Shown here: one piece after another, positions 32,479 to 40,921 of the stretch
Layout of the letters: every line of letters starts with the position of its first letter
Numbering within the stretch: the first letter of the stretch is position 1
Assembly (NCBI GenBank): GCA_017613355.1
Contig: JAGAEA010000012.1
Coordinates: forward strand, 1-64,000
Length of the DNA stretch: 64,000 nucleotides
From: Clostridia bacterium
GTDB lineage: Bacteria > Bacillota > Clostridia > Oscillospirales > CAG-272
Direction: 5' to 3'
Program-made: the position numbers and the translations under genes
Notes under the pieces: model-generated
The model's database searches: none
What the model was told of the DNA's origin: nothing
The model's input: the letters and a program-made list of their open reading frames with translations, nothing else

Positions 32479-34788
32479 TTACAGGCAGAGAATTTTCAAA
32501 GTTTCCCCATCCGAGTCGATTTTTGCCTGCGTGTAGGCATGGCGATAATCGGCAATGATCAATTCGGCGAGGCGATCCTCCACTTCCCTTTGGATATACC
32601 GCCGCATATTGCGTGCGCCGTACCGGCGGGAGAAGGATTTTTTCGCGACGAACGCTTTGGCGGCATCGGTCACCGTCAGTTGAATGTTTTTTTCCTTCAA
32701 TGCCTCTGCAAGTTCTCCGAGCAGGATGCCCGCGATTTTTTCGAAATCGCTCTCGTCGAGCGAACGGAACGTGATGATCTCATCGACCCGATTGAGAAAT
32801 TCGGGACGCAGGAAGGAAGAGAGCGCCTTTTCCGTGCGGTCGTTTGCCGCCGCGGTTTCATTTGCCGAGAAACCGGCGAGCGATGCGCTGCGGTCGGAGC
32901 CCGCGTTGGTCGTCATCACGATCACGGTATTCTCGAAATTGACCGTTTTCCCGTGCGCGTCGGTCACGCGACCGTCGTCGAGGATCTGCAACAGGATGTT
33001 GAGTACGTCCGGATGCGCTTTTTCAATCTCGTCAAAGAGGATCACGGAATACGGTCTGCGGCGGATCTTCTCGGTCAACTGCCCCGCTTCGTCGTAACCG
33101 ACGTACCCGGGAGGCGCTCCGATGATCCGCGACACAGAATGTTTCTCCATGAATTCGGACATATCCAACCGGATCAACGTTTCCGGCGAATGGAACAGGT
33201 CGTTTGCAAGCGTTTTCACGAGCTCGGTCTTTCCGACGCCCGTGGGTCCCGCGAAGATGAAGGAAACGGGTTTTCTTTTATATGCGATACCCGCGCGGTT
33301 CCGCTTGATCGCCCTTGCAACGGCCGACACCGCTTCGTCCTGACCGATGATGCGGCTTTTCAGACGGGCTTCCAGATGGTCGATCTGTTCAAATTCGTTT
33401 TCGGTGATAGAGGAAGCGGGTACACCCGTCCAAAGTTCGATCACGTTCGCGATCTCGTCCTCGGTCATCTCCACTTTTTTTGTCTCGGGTTCCAGCTCGT
33501 TCAACCTTGCGGCGAGCTTCAATTCCTCGGCGCGGAGTTTCGTGATGTCCTCGTAGCGGTGCTGTTCGACCTGGTCGTTCCCCGCGATCTCGCTTTCGAG
33601 CGCTTCCCGCTCGGTTTTGAGATTGAGAAGCCGATCCCGAATTTGATAGGTTTCGTTGAGCGCGGCGGAAGAGAGCGAAAGGTGCGACGCCGCCTCGTCG
33701 AGAAGATCGATTGCTTTATCGGGAAGATAGCGGTCGGTGATATAGCGTTCGGAGAGCACCACCGCGCGGCGCAGGATGGCGTCGGGGATGGTGACGTTGT
33801 GAAACTCTTCGTAGTAGTGCTTGATCCCCCGCAGCATTTCAACGGTGTCGTTAACGGAAGGTTCGTTGACGGTCACGGGTTGGAAACGCCTTTCGAGCGC
33901 GGCGTCCTTTTCGATATACTTGCGGTATTCGTTGAGCGTCGTTGCGCCGATGATCTGTACCTCGCCGCGGGAAAGCGCCGGTTTGAGGATGTTTGCCGCG
34001 TTCACGCTTCCCTCCGCGTCCCCCGTGCCGACGATGTTATGCACTTCGTCGATCACGAGGATCGCGTTGCCGACTTCGTGTACCTCGCCGAGCAGACCGA
34101 GAATGCGGGATTCGAACTGCCCGCGGAACTGTGTTCCCGCGACCAGCGCGGTCATATCTACGAGATAGATCTCTTTTCCCTGCAATTTATAGGGGACGTT
34201 TCCCTGCGCGATACGAATGGCAAGCGCCTCGGCGATCGCGGTTTTTCCCACGCCGGGTTCCCCGATGAGGCAGGGGTTGTTTTTTTGCCTGCGGCAAAGG
34301 ATTTGCACCACGCGGGAAAGCTCTCGGTCGCGACCGATGATGTTATCCAGCTTTCCCTCGCGGGCAAATTGCGTCAGATTACGGCAATAGGTGGTGAGGA
34401 AACGGAGTTTCTTTTCGTCTTTCTTTTTCTTTCCGCCCTTTTCGGAGCCGTTCCGGTCGTTTGCCGGAGGCTGTGTGGGTTGCGCCAGACCCGCTTCGCG
34501 AAACAGTTTCGGCATATCGATCGCGGGCGCGCCGCCGTCTTCGGTATCGTCCGCGTCCGACGGCGTTTCGTTTTGCCCCAGGAGTGCGCCGAGTTCGGTT
34601 TCGGCGTTTTCGAGCTGTTCGGGAGAAATACCGAGTTGGTTCATCACGTTTCCGACAATGTTGTCGATCGGGACGCCAATCTCCTTCGCGCATTTCATGC
34701 AAAGCCCTTGGGTCGTTTTTTCTCCGTTCTCCATTTTGGTTACGAATATGACTGCCACACGCTTGTGACATTGAGAACACATGACCAT
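32479..34788 (-). CDS. ClpE/ClpC-like AAA+ protease ATPase with N-terminal zinc finger
   Basis: A 769-residue Hsp100 unfoldase that would feed ClpP. The N-terminus is a small CxxC...CxxC zinc finger (CSQC at 4-7, CMKC near 31-34), as in ClpE and McsA, instead of the ClpC N-domain repeats. A low-complexity linker (about 70-125) precedes the first AAA module (GEPGVGKTAIAEA, VIDEVHNIVG). A charged coiled-coil middle region follows, then the second AAA module (AGPTGVGKTELVK, LFDEIEKAHPDV). No ctsR, mcsA or mcsB gene is next to it. It lies 34 bases downstream of cvpA. Confidence 0.9.
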   Translation of the reverse strand: MVMCSQCHKRVAVIFVTKMENGEKTTQGLCMKCAKEIGVPIDNIVGNVMNQLGISPEQLENAETELGALLGQNETPSDADDTEDGGAPAIDMPKLFREAGLAQPTQPPANDRNGSEKGGKKKKDEKKLRFLTTYCRNLTQFAREGKLDNIIGRDRELSRVVQILCRRQKNNPCLIGEPGVGKTAIAEALAIRIAQGNVPYKLQGKEIYLVDMTALVAGTQFRGQFESRILGLLGEVHEVGNAILVIDEVHNIVGTGDAEGSVNAANILKPALSRGEVQIIGATTLNEYRKYIEKDAALERRFQPVTVNEPSVNDTVEMLRGIKHYYEEFHNVTIPDAILRRAVVLSERYITDRYLPDKAIDLLDEAASHLSLSSAALNETYQIRDRLLNLKTEREALESEIAGNDQVEQHRYEDITKLRAEELKLAARLNELEPETKKVEMTEDEIANVIELWTGVPASSITENEFEQIDHLEARLKSRIIGQDEAVSAVARAIKRNRAGIAYKRKPVSFIFAGPTGVGKTELVKTLANDLFHSPETLIRLDMSEFMEKHSVSRIIGAPPGYVGYDEAGQLTEKIRRRPYSVILFDEIEKAHPDVLNILLQILDDGRVTDAHGKTVNFENTVIVMTTNAGSDRSASLAGFSANETAAANDRTEKALSSFLRPEFLNRVDEIITFRSLDESDFEKIAGILLGELAEALKEKNIQLTVTDAAKAFVAKKSFSRRYGARNMRRYIQREVEDRLAELIIADYRHAYTQAKIDSDGETLKILCL

Positions 34789-34822
34789 ATCGGGTTCGGT
34801 TCCTTTCGGAATTTAGGGTTTA

Positions 34823-35536
34823 TCAGCGTTTGAAGGCTTTGGAAAGCAGACCGTCGAGATCCAAGAATTTCAGAAATTTCGTGACCGGTGTTTCCGCAAG
34901 GAATTTCACGGCGCGAGACTGTGTGTAGAACGCTTCTTCCGCACAGAAGAATTTGAGCAACGAGCAAACAATGGTGAGCAGAACCCATGCAACGGCAACG
35001 CCGAAAACCGCGCCGAGGACGTGATCCATCGTTCCGAGCACTTCAAGGCGCTTGATGATGGCGCCGATAATCGCCGTGACGATCGCAAGCAGGATCAACG
35101 CAACGATAAAGACCAGCACATACCCCAACACCGTGGAAACGATTTTGGTCAGCACGCCGGAAAGGGCTTCGGAAGAGGAAACCACGAGCGCTTCCCCCGT
35201 TTCTTCCATGGAAGAGATCTCCTCCTGCATGGATTTGGGAAGCAGAAATTTCGGGAACGCGGAAAGGATCTTCTGCGCGTCGAAGGATTCGGCAGCTTTC
35301 TGATAAACCCCTTCGATCTTGTTGTAAACAAGGTCATAAAGCCGTTTGGCAAGGAATTTATCGGCAAGGAAGGTTGCCACGCGGCTTCCGAAGAAGTATG
35401 CCGCGACGGCGGCGAGAACAATGCGCGCAAAGCGCATGAGCGTTTTGAAGAGTCCCCGCTTTCCGCACTGAATGACAGTTACCAAGAGGATAATGACGAA
35501 GATAATGTCGAGAATATATTGAGTCAGTAAATTCAT
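34823..35536 (-). CDS. CvpA family membrane protein
   Basis: A 237-residue protein with four hydrophobic segments (about 8-30, 33-60, 130-160 and 170-195) in the CvpA arrangement. CvpA proteins were named for colicin V export and are linked to envelope or growth processes, with mechanism unknown. An amphipathic charged stretch (65-125) separates the two hairpins. It has its own promoter and probably carries the clpE-like gene. Confidence 0.8.
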   Translation of the reverse strand: MNLLTQYILDIIFVIILLVTVIQCGKRGLFKTLMRFARIVLAAVAAYFFGSRVATFLADKFLAKRLYDLVYNKIEGVYQKAAESFDAQKILSAFPKFLLPKSMQEEISSMEETGEALVVSSSEALSGVLTKIVSTVLGYVLVFIVALILLAIVTAIIGAIIKRLEVLGTMDHVLGAVFGVAVAWVLLTIVCSLLKFFCAEEAFYTQSRAVKFLAETPVTKFLKFLDLDGLLSKAFKR

Positions 35537-35577
35537 AAGTATAGTCTCCTTTCGAATTTTGATCGTATCAAGTAATT

Positions 35578-35606
35578 ATTGTACCACATTTTTCGGGGTT
35601 TGTCAA
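35578..35606 (-). promoter_or_regulatory. Promoter of the cvpA-clpE unit
   Basis: Minus-strand TTGACA (35601-35606) and TACAAT (35578-35583) with a 17-base spacer and an extended TGG. The -35 overlaps the end of truA. Confidence 0.8.
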
Positions 35607-36385
35607 TTTGTTTTGCAAATTTCGGGCGGATAAATTACGCGATTCAGATAAAGTCCGTGTGCGGGGGCGGTGGGACCTGCGCGGGAACGGTCACGGGATT
35701 GTGTGATCGCGGGAATATCTTTCGGGTCGATTTTTCCGTTTGCCACGTCCAACAGCGTTCCAACGATGATACGAACCATGTGGTAAAGGAACCCGTTTGC
35801 CGCCACGCGGTAGAGGATCAGGTCACCGCTTCTCTCCACTTCCGAACGGGTCACGGTTCTGACCGTGTCAACAACCTTCGAGCCCTGCGCCATATACGCG
35901 GCGAAATCGTGGGTTCCGAGAAAACAATTTGCCGCTTCCCGCATTCGTGAAAGCGCCTCGTCGTCGATCTTCTTCGGCTCATGCGCCGCGCGACCGACTT
36001 CAAAGGGACTCATGACGCGGCGATTATAGATCCGATAGAGGTATTCCTTCTCCGACACGTCATAACGCGCGTGAAACCCGTTTTCCACCCATTGTGCGTC
36101 GAACACGCGGATGTCGTCGGGAAGATGCGCCGAAAGCGCCTGCGGGATACGCTCTGTCGGAATATCCGTTTGCAGTTCGTTCCCGCCGCGCCGTGAAACG
36201 GCGGCGCAGAACCGAATGGCGTGAACGCCGCTGTCGGTGCGGCTGCAACCCACAATGTCGCAGGGATAGCCGAACAGTGCTTCCGTGGCGGCATTGAGCC
36301 TTTCCTGAACGCTGTCGCCGTTCGGCTGAACCTGATAGCCGCAATAATTTGTTCCGAGATAAGAAAGATGGATCAGTAATTTCAT
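35603..36385 (-). CDS. truA: tRNA pseudouridine(38-40) synthase TruA
   Basis: A 260-residue enzyme modifying the anticodon arm of tRNAs. The catalytic Asp lies in GCSRTDSGVHA, and YLYRIYNR and ANGFLYHMVRIIVGTL are conserved blocks. It begins one base after the ecfT stop, so it belongs to the ECF transporter operon, a common Firmicutes arrangement. Confidence 0.96.
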   Translation of the reverse strand: MKLLIHLSYLGTNYCGYQVQPNGDSVQERLNAATEALFGYPCDIVGCSRTDSGVHAIRFCAAVSRRGGNELQTDIPTERIPQALSAHLPDDIRVFDAQWVENGFHARYDVSEKEYLYRIYNRRVMSPFEVGRAAHEPKKIDDEALSRMREAANCFLGTHDFAAYMAQGSKVVDTVRTVTRSEVERSGDLILYRVAANGFLYHMVRIIVGTLLDVANGKIDPKDIPAITQSRDRSRAGPTAPAHGLYLNRVIYPPEICKTN

Positions 36386-36386
36386 A

Positions 36387-37238
36387 TCATTTCATTGTAT
36401 AGAGGATGCCGACGCGGTTGAGAAAGAAAATTCCCACGCCGAAGGCAACCAGCAAAAGGACGGCGAATACATCCGAAACCCGAAGGTGCAGAATTTTGAG
36501 GCGGGTTCTTCCCTCGCCACCGTGGTAACAGCGGCATTCCATTGCCGAGGCAAGCTCGTAGGCTCGGTTGAATGCGGAAACGAGAAGCGGGATCAGCACG
36601 GGTAGAAGCGCTTTCGCTCGCTTAATCAGTCCTCCGCTCGTAAAATCGGCTCCGCGCGCTTTCTGCGCGTTCATAATGCGTTGGGTTTCGTCCATCAGCG
36701 TTGGGATAAATCGAAGCGCGATGGTGGTCATCATGGCGATATCATGGACGGGGACTTTGATTTTTTTCAACGGAGAAAACAGTCGTTCGAGCGCGTCGGT
36801 CAGGGCGATCGGCGTGGTCGTGTAGGAAAGCAGGACGGATGTTCCGATGAGAAGCGCCACGATCCTTACGACCATGAAAAGCGCGTTCCACAGTCCTTCC
36901 GCGAAAATACGGATGCGCCAGACGTGCGCGCCCCAGAGGGGGATCTCCCAACTCGGCGTGAGCAAACGTTCCCCTTTCGTCATAAAAACGTTGATCAAGG
37001 AAGTAAACGTCAAAATCACGATCAAGGGGCGGATCGAACGCAGGATCATGCCGATCGGAACGCGGCTCAAAACGGTCAGAAAGACCGCCGAGAGCAACAG
37101 CGCCGCAAAGCAGAGCGTGTTCCGACACAGAAAGGTGCAAACGATGTAAAGAACCGTCAGGATCACCTTTGCGCGCGGGTCCATGCGATGGATGGGTGAA
37201 TTTGCGGGATAATATTGCCCGAATGCAATGCTTTTCAT
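36387..37238 (-). CDS. ecfT: Energy-coupling factor transporter transmembrane protein EcfT
   Basis: A 283-residue transmembrane scaffold that joins the two ATPases to vitamin- or metal-binding S components. It starts GQYYPANSPIHRMDPRAKV, has five to six helices, and carries the coupling-helix motif AQKARGADF. Its ATG overlaps the ecfA2 stop (ATGA). No S component is in the window, so the module probably serves several unlinked ones. Confidence 0.95.
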   Translation of the reverse strand: MKSIAFGQYYPANSPIHRMDPRAKVILTVLYIVCTFLCRNTLCFAALLLSAVFLTVLSRVPIGMILRSIRPLIVILTFTSLINVFMTKGERLLTPSWEIPLWGAHVWRIRIFAEGLWNALFMVVRIVALLIGTSVLLSYTTTPIALTDALERLFSPLKKIKVPVHDIAMMTTIALRFIPTLMDETQRIMNAQKARGADFTSGGLIKRAKALLPVLIPLLVSAFNRAYELASAMECRCYHGGEGRTRLKILHLRVSDVFAVLLLVAFGVGIFFLNRVGILYTMK

Positions 37239-38194
37239 GTCTGGCTTCCTTTAAGTGCTTGATAGTGATCGCGCAACAGTTCCACAGCCCGATCGACCGT
37301 GTAGACGTTCTCGGGAACGTCGATGCCGCGTTTTCGCAGCATACGAATCAACTGCGTGATCTGCGGAATGTCGAGCCCCACCTCATCGAGCATGGAAATT
37401 TGCGCGAAAACTTCCGCGGTTGTTCCCTCGGCGATCGCTTTCGAGTGTGCGAGAACGATCATATCGTCGCAGTATTCCGCCATATCCTCCATGCTGTGAC
37501 TGACGATGATGACGGTGGAATGTGTGGAACGCTGATATTGGCGGATCTCGTTGAAAATCTGCTCTCTGCCGAGCGGATCAAGCCCCGCGGCGGGCTCGTC
37601 GAGAACCAGCACCTCGGGTTTCATAGCAATCACGCCCGCGATGGCAACGCGCCGTTTTTGACCGCCGGAAAGATCAAACGGGGATTTTTCGAGCAGATCG
37701 TCGCTCAATCCGCTGAACCGCGCCCCGTAGAGAACGCGCTCGCGGATCTCTTCTTCGGAAAGTCCCATATTCTTGGGACCGTAGGCGATGTCCTTATAAA
37801 CCGTTTCCTCGAAAAGCTGATATTCAGGGTACTGCATGACCAGACCCACGCGGAAACAAAGTCCCCGTTTTCTGCGCTGTACTTCCGCTTTGATCGCTTT
37901 TTTTGCGGTACTTTTGCGCATATTTTGATATTCCGGTCGTTTCAGCCAATCGGAATAAAGCTCTTTCGCCGTGCTGTTGATGTCATAACCGTCGAGATAG
38001 ACTTTTCCTTTTGTCGGCTTGACAAGCCCGTTCAAAAGCATCATCATCGTGGATTTCCCCGAGCCGGTATGCCCGATCACGCCGGTGATGCGGTCGTCGC
38101 GGATGTGCGCGGTCACGTCGTCAAGCGCCGTGTATTCAAACGGCGTTCCGACGCTGTAAGTATAGCCGATGTGTTCCAAGCAGAGCTTATCCAT
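37235..38194 (-). CDS. ecfA2: ECF transporter ATPase EcfA2 with an extra loop
   Basis: A 319-residue ABC ATPase. Walker A is GHTGSGKST, the Q loop VMQYPEYQLFEETV, the signature LSGGQKRR, and Walker B VLVLDEPAAG. Between the Walker A subdomain and the Q loop there is a basic insertion of about 25 residues (near 85-115) compared with typical EcfA proteins, which contains RKSTAKKA from a motif copy. Start 38194 follows AGGGGGAA and overlaps the end of ecfA1 by eight bases. Confidence 0.95.
   Translation of the reverse strand: MDKLCLEHIGYTYSVGTPFEYTALDDVTAHIRDDRITGVIGHTGSGKSTMMMLLNGLVKPTKGKVYLDGYDINSTAKELYSDWLKRPEYQNMRKSTAKKAIKAEVQRRKRGLCFRVGLVMQYPEYQLFEETVYKDIAYGPKNMGLSEEEIRERVLYGARFSGLSDDLLEKSPFDLSGGQKRRVAIAGVIAMKPEVLVLDEPAAGLDPLGREQIFNEIRQYQRSTHSTVIIVSHSMEDMAEYCDDMIVLAHSKAIAEGTTAEVFAQISMLDEVGLDIPQITQLIRMLRKRGIDVPENVYTVDRAVELLRDHYQALKGSQT
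37905..37918 (+). repeat. GCGGTACTTTTCGC motif, copy 6
   Basis: GCGGTACTTTTGCG preceded by TTTTTTT, inside ecfA2. The coding strand reads R-K-S-T-A-K within the inserted loop. Confidence 0.7.
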
Positions 38195-39071
38195 TTTCGT
38201 TCCCCCTTTTCGAGAACGCGGCAACGAGCAGTTCCGCACAGCCTTTCGCGGTGGAGATCGCCGTCCCTTCGATCGGAACACCCGCTTCCCGAAGCCTGTG
38301 GATCAACTCGGCACACTGCGGAACTTCCAATCCGACCGCACGCAACTCGTCCCGCCTGGCAAACACTTCGTCCGGCGTTCCGTCCATCAAAAGGGTGCCG
38401 TCGTTGATGACGACCACGCGGTCGGCAAGGGCGGCTTCGTTCATATAATGCGTGATGTTGATAACGGTCATTCCGTTTTCCCGATTGAGCGCACGGATGG
38501 TGTCGAGCACTTCCCGTCTCCCGAGCGGGTCGAGCATTGCCGTGGATTCATCGAAAATGATGCACTCCGGGCGCATGGCAAGAATGCCCGCAATGGCAAC
38601 GCGCTGCTTTTGACCGCCCGAGAGGTGATGCGGTTCGCGGTCGGCATATTCGCTCATACCCACGGTGGCAAGGGCGCCGTCCACACGTTCGCGCAATTCG
38701 GGCATCGGAACACCGAGATTTTCGGGACCAAATGCCACGTCATCCTCCACGATGGTGGCGACCAGTTGGTTATCGGGGTTCTGAAAGACCATTCCAACGC
38801 GGCGGCGCAGAGCAATCAGTTCTGCCTCGGAAAGATCGCCCGAGGAAAGGTCGGTACCGCCCACGATCAGCGTGCCGGACGTCGGTTCGAGAATGAGGTT
38901 CAACAGCTTGGCAAAAGTCGATTTGCCGGAACCGTTGTGCCCGAGAACCGCAACATATTCGCCCTTTTGAATGTCGAGAGAAATATTGGTGAGTGCGGGA
39001 ATATCGTCCGCTCCGTTTGAGCCTTTATAGGAGAACGTGAGATTTTCCGCGTGAATGAATGCTTCGGTCAA
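38187..39071 (-). CDS. ecfA1: ECF transporter ATPase EcfA1
   Basis: A 294-residue ABC ATPase pairing with EcfA2. Walker A is GHNGSGKST, the Q loop VFQNPDNQLVATIVEDD, the signature LSGGQKQR, and Walker B CIIFDEST. The start is a TTG at 39071 with AAGGA upstream; no in-frame ATG is nearby. It opens the ecfA1-ecfA2-ecfT-truA operon. Confidence 0.95.
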   Translation of the reverse strand: MTEAFIHAENLTFSYKGSNGADDIPALTNISLDIQKGEYVAVLGHNGSGKSTFAKLLNLILEPTSGTLIVGGTDLSSGDLSEAELIALRRRVGMVFQNPDNQLVATIVEDDVAFGPENLGVPMPELRERVDGALATVGMSEYADREPHHLSGGQKQRVAIAGILAMRPECIIFDESTAMLDPLGRREVLDTIRALNRENGMTVINITHYMNEAALADRVVVINDGTLLMDGTPDEVFARRDELRAVGLEVPQCAELIHRLREAGVPIEGTAISTAKGCAELLVAAFSKRGNENG

Positions 39072-39105
39072 TGTGGAGAGTTCCTTTCTTTATCGGAAAA
39101 CGGTT

Positions 39106-39975
39106 TCAATCCGTTGCTTGCCACCAGCGCGTGGCAGCGCCGCATGGGAGATATGCTCCGCTCTGCGTCACCCGCAAAGCGAGTTCGTCCGCCTCGATCC
39201 TGCCGCCGTAGCGTTTTTTCACTTTCAATTCGAGCAAATAGCGCATTGTGAGCGGCGAAAGACCCGTAGTGTAGGAATTGACGAGGAAGAACAGCGGTTC
39301 TTCGGAAAGAACCTGTGCGGCAAGGGAGATCAGTTCGTCAATGCTCTCTTCGAGCTTCCAGACCTCGCCGCCGGGACCTCTGCCGTAGGACGGGGGATCC
39401 ATGATGATTCCATCGTAGCGGTTGCCTCGCCGGATCTCGCGTTCCACGAATTTTTTGCAATCGTCCACGATGTAGCGGATCGGTGCTTCGGCAAGTCCCG
39501 AAAGTGCCGCGTTTTCCTTCGCCTGCGCGACCATCCCCTTTGCCGCGTCCACGTGGACAACGGAAGCGCCCGCCATTGCCGCCGCGACGGTCGCGCCGCC
39601 GGTGTAGGCAAAGAGGTTGAGCACCCGAACGGGGCGCCCGGCTTTGCGGATCAATTCGGAAAACCAGTCCCAGTTCGCCGCCTGTTCGGGGAAAAGCCCC
39701 GTATGCTTGAAGCCCATCGGACGCAGAACGAACCGAAGAGCTCCATAGCCGATATTCCAGCTTTCGGGCAGTTCGTTTTTGATCCATCCTCCGCCTCCCG
39801 AACGGGATCGGCGGTAGATCGCGTCCGCGTGCTTCCATGCGGGATGCCTCGCAACGCCCTTCCAGATGATCTGCGGGTCGGGACGAACGAGAATAAAGCG
39901 TCCCCACCGTTCCAGCCGTTCTCCGTCCGAAGCGTCGAGGAGTTCATAGTCCTTCCAAAGGTCTGTGGTAAACAT
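39106..39975 (-). CDS. SAM-dependent methyltransferase, RlmI/COG1092-like
   Basis: A 289-residue class I methyltransferase. The SAM-binding strand and loop are LNLFAYTGGATVAAA and VHVDAAKGMV, and the catalytic motif is MDPPSYGRGP, typical of 23S rRNA methyltransferases of the RlmI/RlmK type. The usual N-terminal PUA domain is missing or replaced by a short region of about 95 residues. The rRNA target is unassigned. It follows ruvC by 15 bases in the same direction. Confidence 0.82.
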   Translation of the reverse strand: MFTTDLWKDYELLDASDGERLERWGRFILVRPDPQIIWKGVARHPAWKHADAIYRRSRSGGGGWIKNELPESWNIGYGALRFVLRPMGFKHTGLFPEQAANWDWFSELIRKAGRPVRVLNLFAYTGGATVAAAMAGASVVHVDAAKGMVAQAKENAALSGLAEAPIRYIVDDCKKFVEREIRRGNRYDGIIMDPPSYGRGPGGEVWKLEESIDELISLAAQVLSEEPLFFLVNSYTTGLSPLTMRYLLELKVKKRYGGRIEADELALRVTQSGAYLPCGAATRWWQATD

Positions 39976-39990
39976 TCCGTTTCTCCGTTG

Positions 39991-40494
39991 TCAAAGTCGT
40001 TTGTTGAAATAGGGCGCGAGGCGCGAAGCGCCGCTGTGGGCATGGCAAATGGCAATCGCAAGCGCGTCGGCGGTGTCGTCGGGTTTGGGCGGCTCTTTCA
40101 GCCCCAGGAGAGAGGTCACCATGGCGATCACCTGTTTCTTCTCCGCTTTTCCGTAGCCGACCACGGCTTGCTTGACCTGCATGGGTGTATACTCCTGCAT
40201 GGGCAGATTTGCCCGCTTTGCGGCGAGGAGCGACACGCCTCTCGCTTCTGCAACGCGGATGCCTGTGGTGATGTTGTTGGTAAAAAACAGTTCCTCGATC
40301 GACATTTCGTCGGGACGGTATTTTTCGATCAGTTGATTCATGCCGTCGTAGATCATGGAAAGACGTTCTTCCGTTGGAATGCCCTGCGGAGTGCGGATCG
40401 CGCCGTAGGCGATTGGACGGATCTTTGCCTTGTCATAGTCGATCACGCCCCAGCCGACAATGGCAAGTCCCGGGTCGATTCCAAGAATTCTCAT
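39991..40494 (-). CDS. ruvC: Holliday junction resolvase RuvC
   Basis: A 167-residue endonuclease cutting Holliday junctions. Acidic active-site residues are Asp7 (GIDPG), Glu67 (SIEELFF), and Asp140 and Asp143 (PDDTADALA). GGAGG precedes ATG 40494. It is transcribed away from the DUF951-yfhO-ruvA-ruvB unit, splitting the usual ruvCAB order. Confidence 0.96.
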   Translation of the reverse strand: MRILGIDPGLAIVGWGVIDYDKAKIRPIAYGAIRTPQGIPTEERLSMIYDGMNQLIEKYRPDEMSIEELFFTNNITTGIRVAEARGVSLLAAKRANLPMQEYTPMQVKQAVVGYGKAEKKQVIAMVTSLLGLKEPPKPDDTADALAIAICHAHSGASRLAPYFNKRL

Positions 40495-40536
40495 TGCGAC
40501 GCCTCCATTTTCGAATTTCATAATATACCAATTTAC

Positions 40537-40565
40537 ATTATACCACAAATCGGCTGTCAAGTCAA
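40537..40565 (-). promoter_or_regulatory. Promoter of ruvC
   Basis: Minus-strand TTGACT (40560-40565) and TATAAT (40537-40542) with a 17-base spacer and an extended TGG. Confidence 0.85.
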
Positions 40566-40615
40566 ACAATTCTTCGCTTTTTTACAAAATTCTGCCGAAA
40601 AATCAAATGAAACGG

Positions 40616-40644
40616 TTTACAGACCGCTTTTTTTGTGATATAAT
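40616..40644 (+). promoter_or_regulatory. Promoter of DUF951-yfhO-ruvAB
   Basis: TTTACA (40616-40621) and TATAAT (40639-40644) with a 17-base spacer and an extended TGA. Confidence 0.85.
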
Positions 40645-40708
40645 ATAAAAGTACGATATTATAATTCGCGTTTTCTCGCGCGATACACGCCGCGGAAGGA
40701 GATTTGCC

Positions 40709-40921
40709 ATGGTGATCGTTCCGATCCATCCCGAGGATCGTTTGCAACTCAAAAAAAAGCATCCCTGCGGCGGAGATACATTTCGCGTCCTGCGTGTGGG
40801 TGCGGAAGTCCGCATTGTTTGCGAAACCTGCGGACGCGATATGACCGTTGACCGTTTGAAACTGGAAAAAGCCGTTCGCCGTTTGGTGAAAAACGGCTCC
40901 GAGGAAAATCGAAATGACTGA
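40709..40921 (+). CDS. DUF951 family protein
   Basis: A 70-residue protein of the DUF951 (YyzM-like) family. The recognised core is DRLQLKKKHPCGG and RIVCETCGRD, with cysteines that may bind metal. AAGGAGA precedes ATG 40709. It overlaps the YfhO start by eight bases, so translation is coupled. Function unknown; the family is conserved in Firmicutes. Confidence 0.88.
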   Translation: MVIVPIHPEDRLQLKKKHPCGGDTFRVLRVGAEVRIVCETCGRDMTVDRLKLEKAVRRLVKNGSEENRND

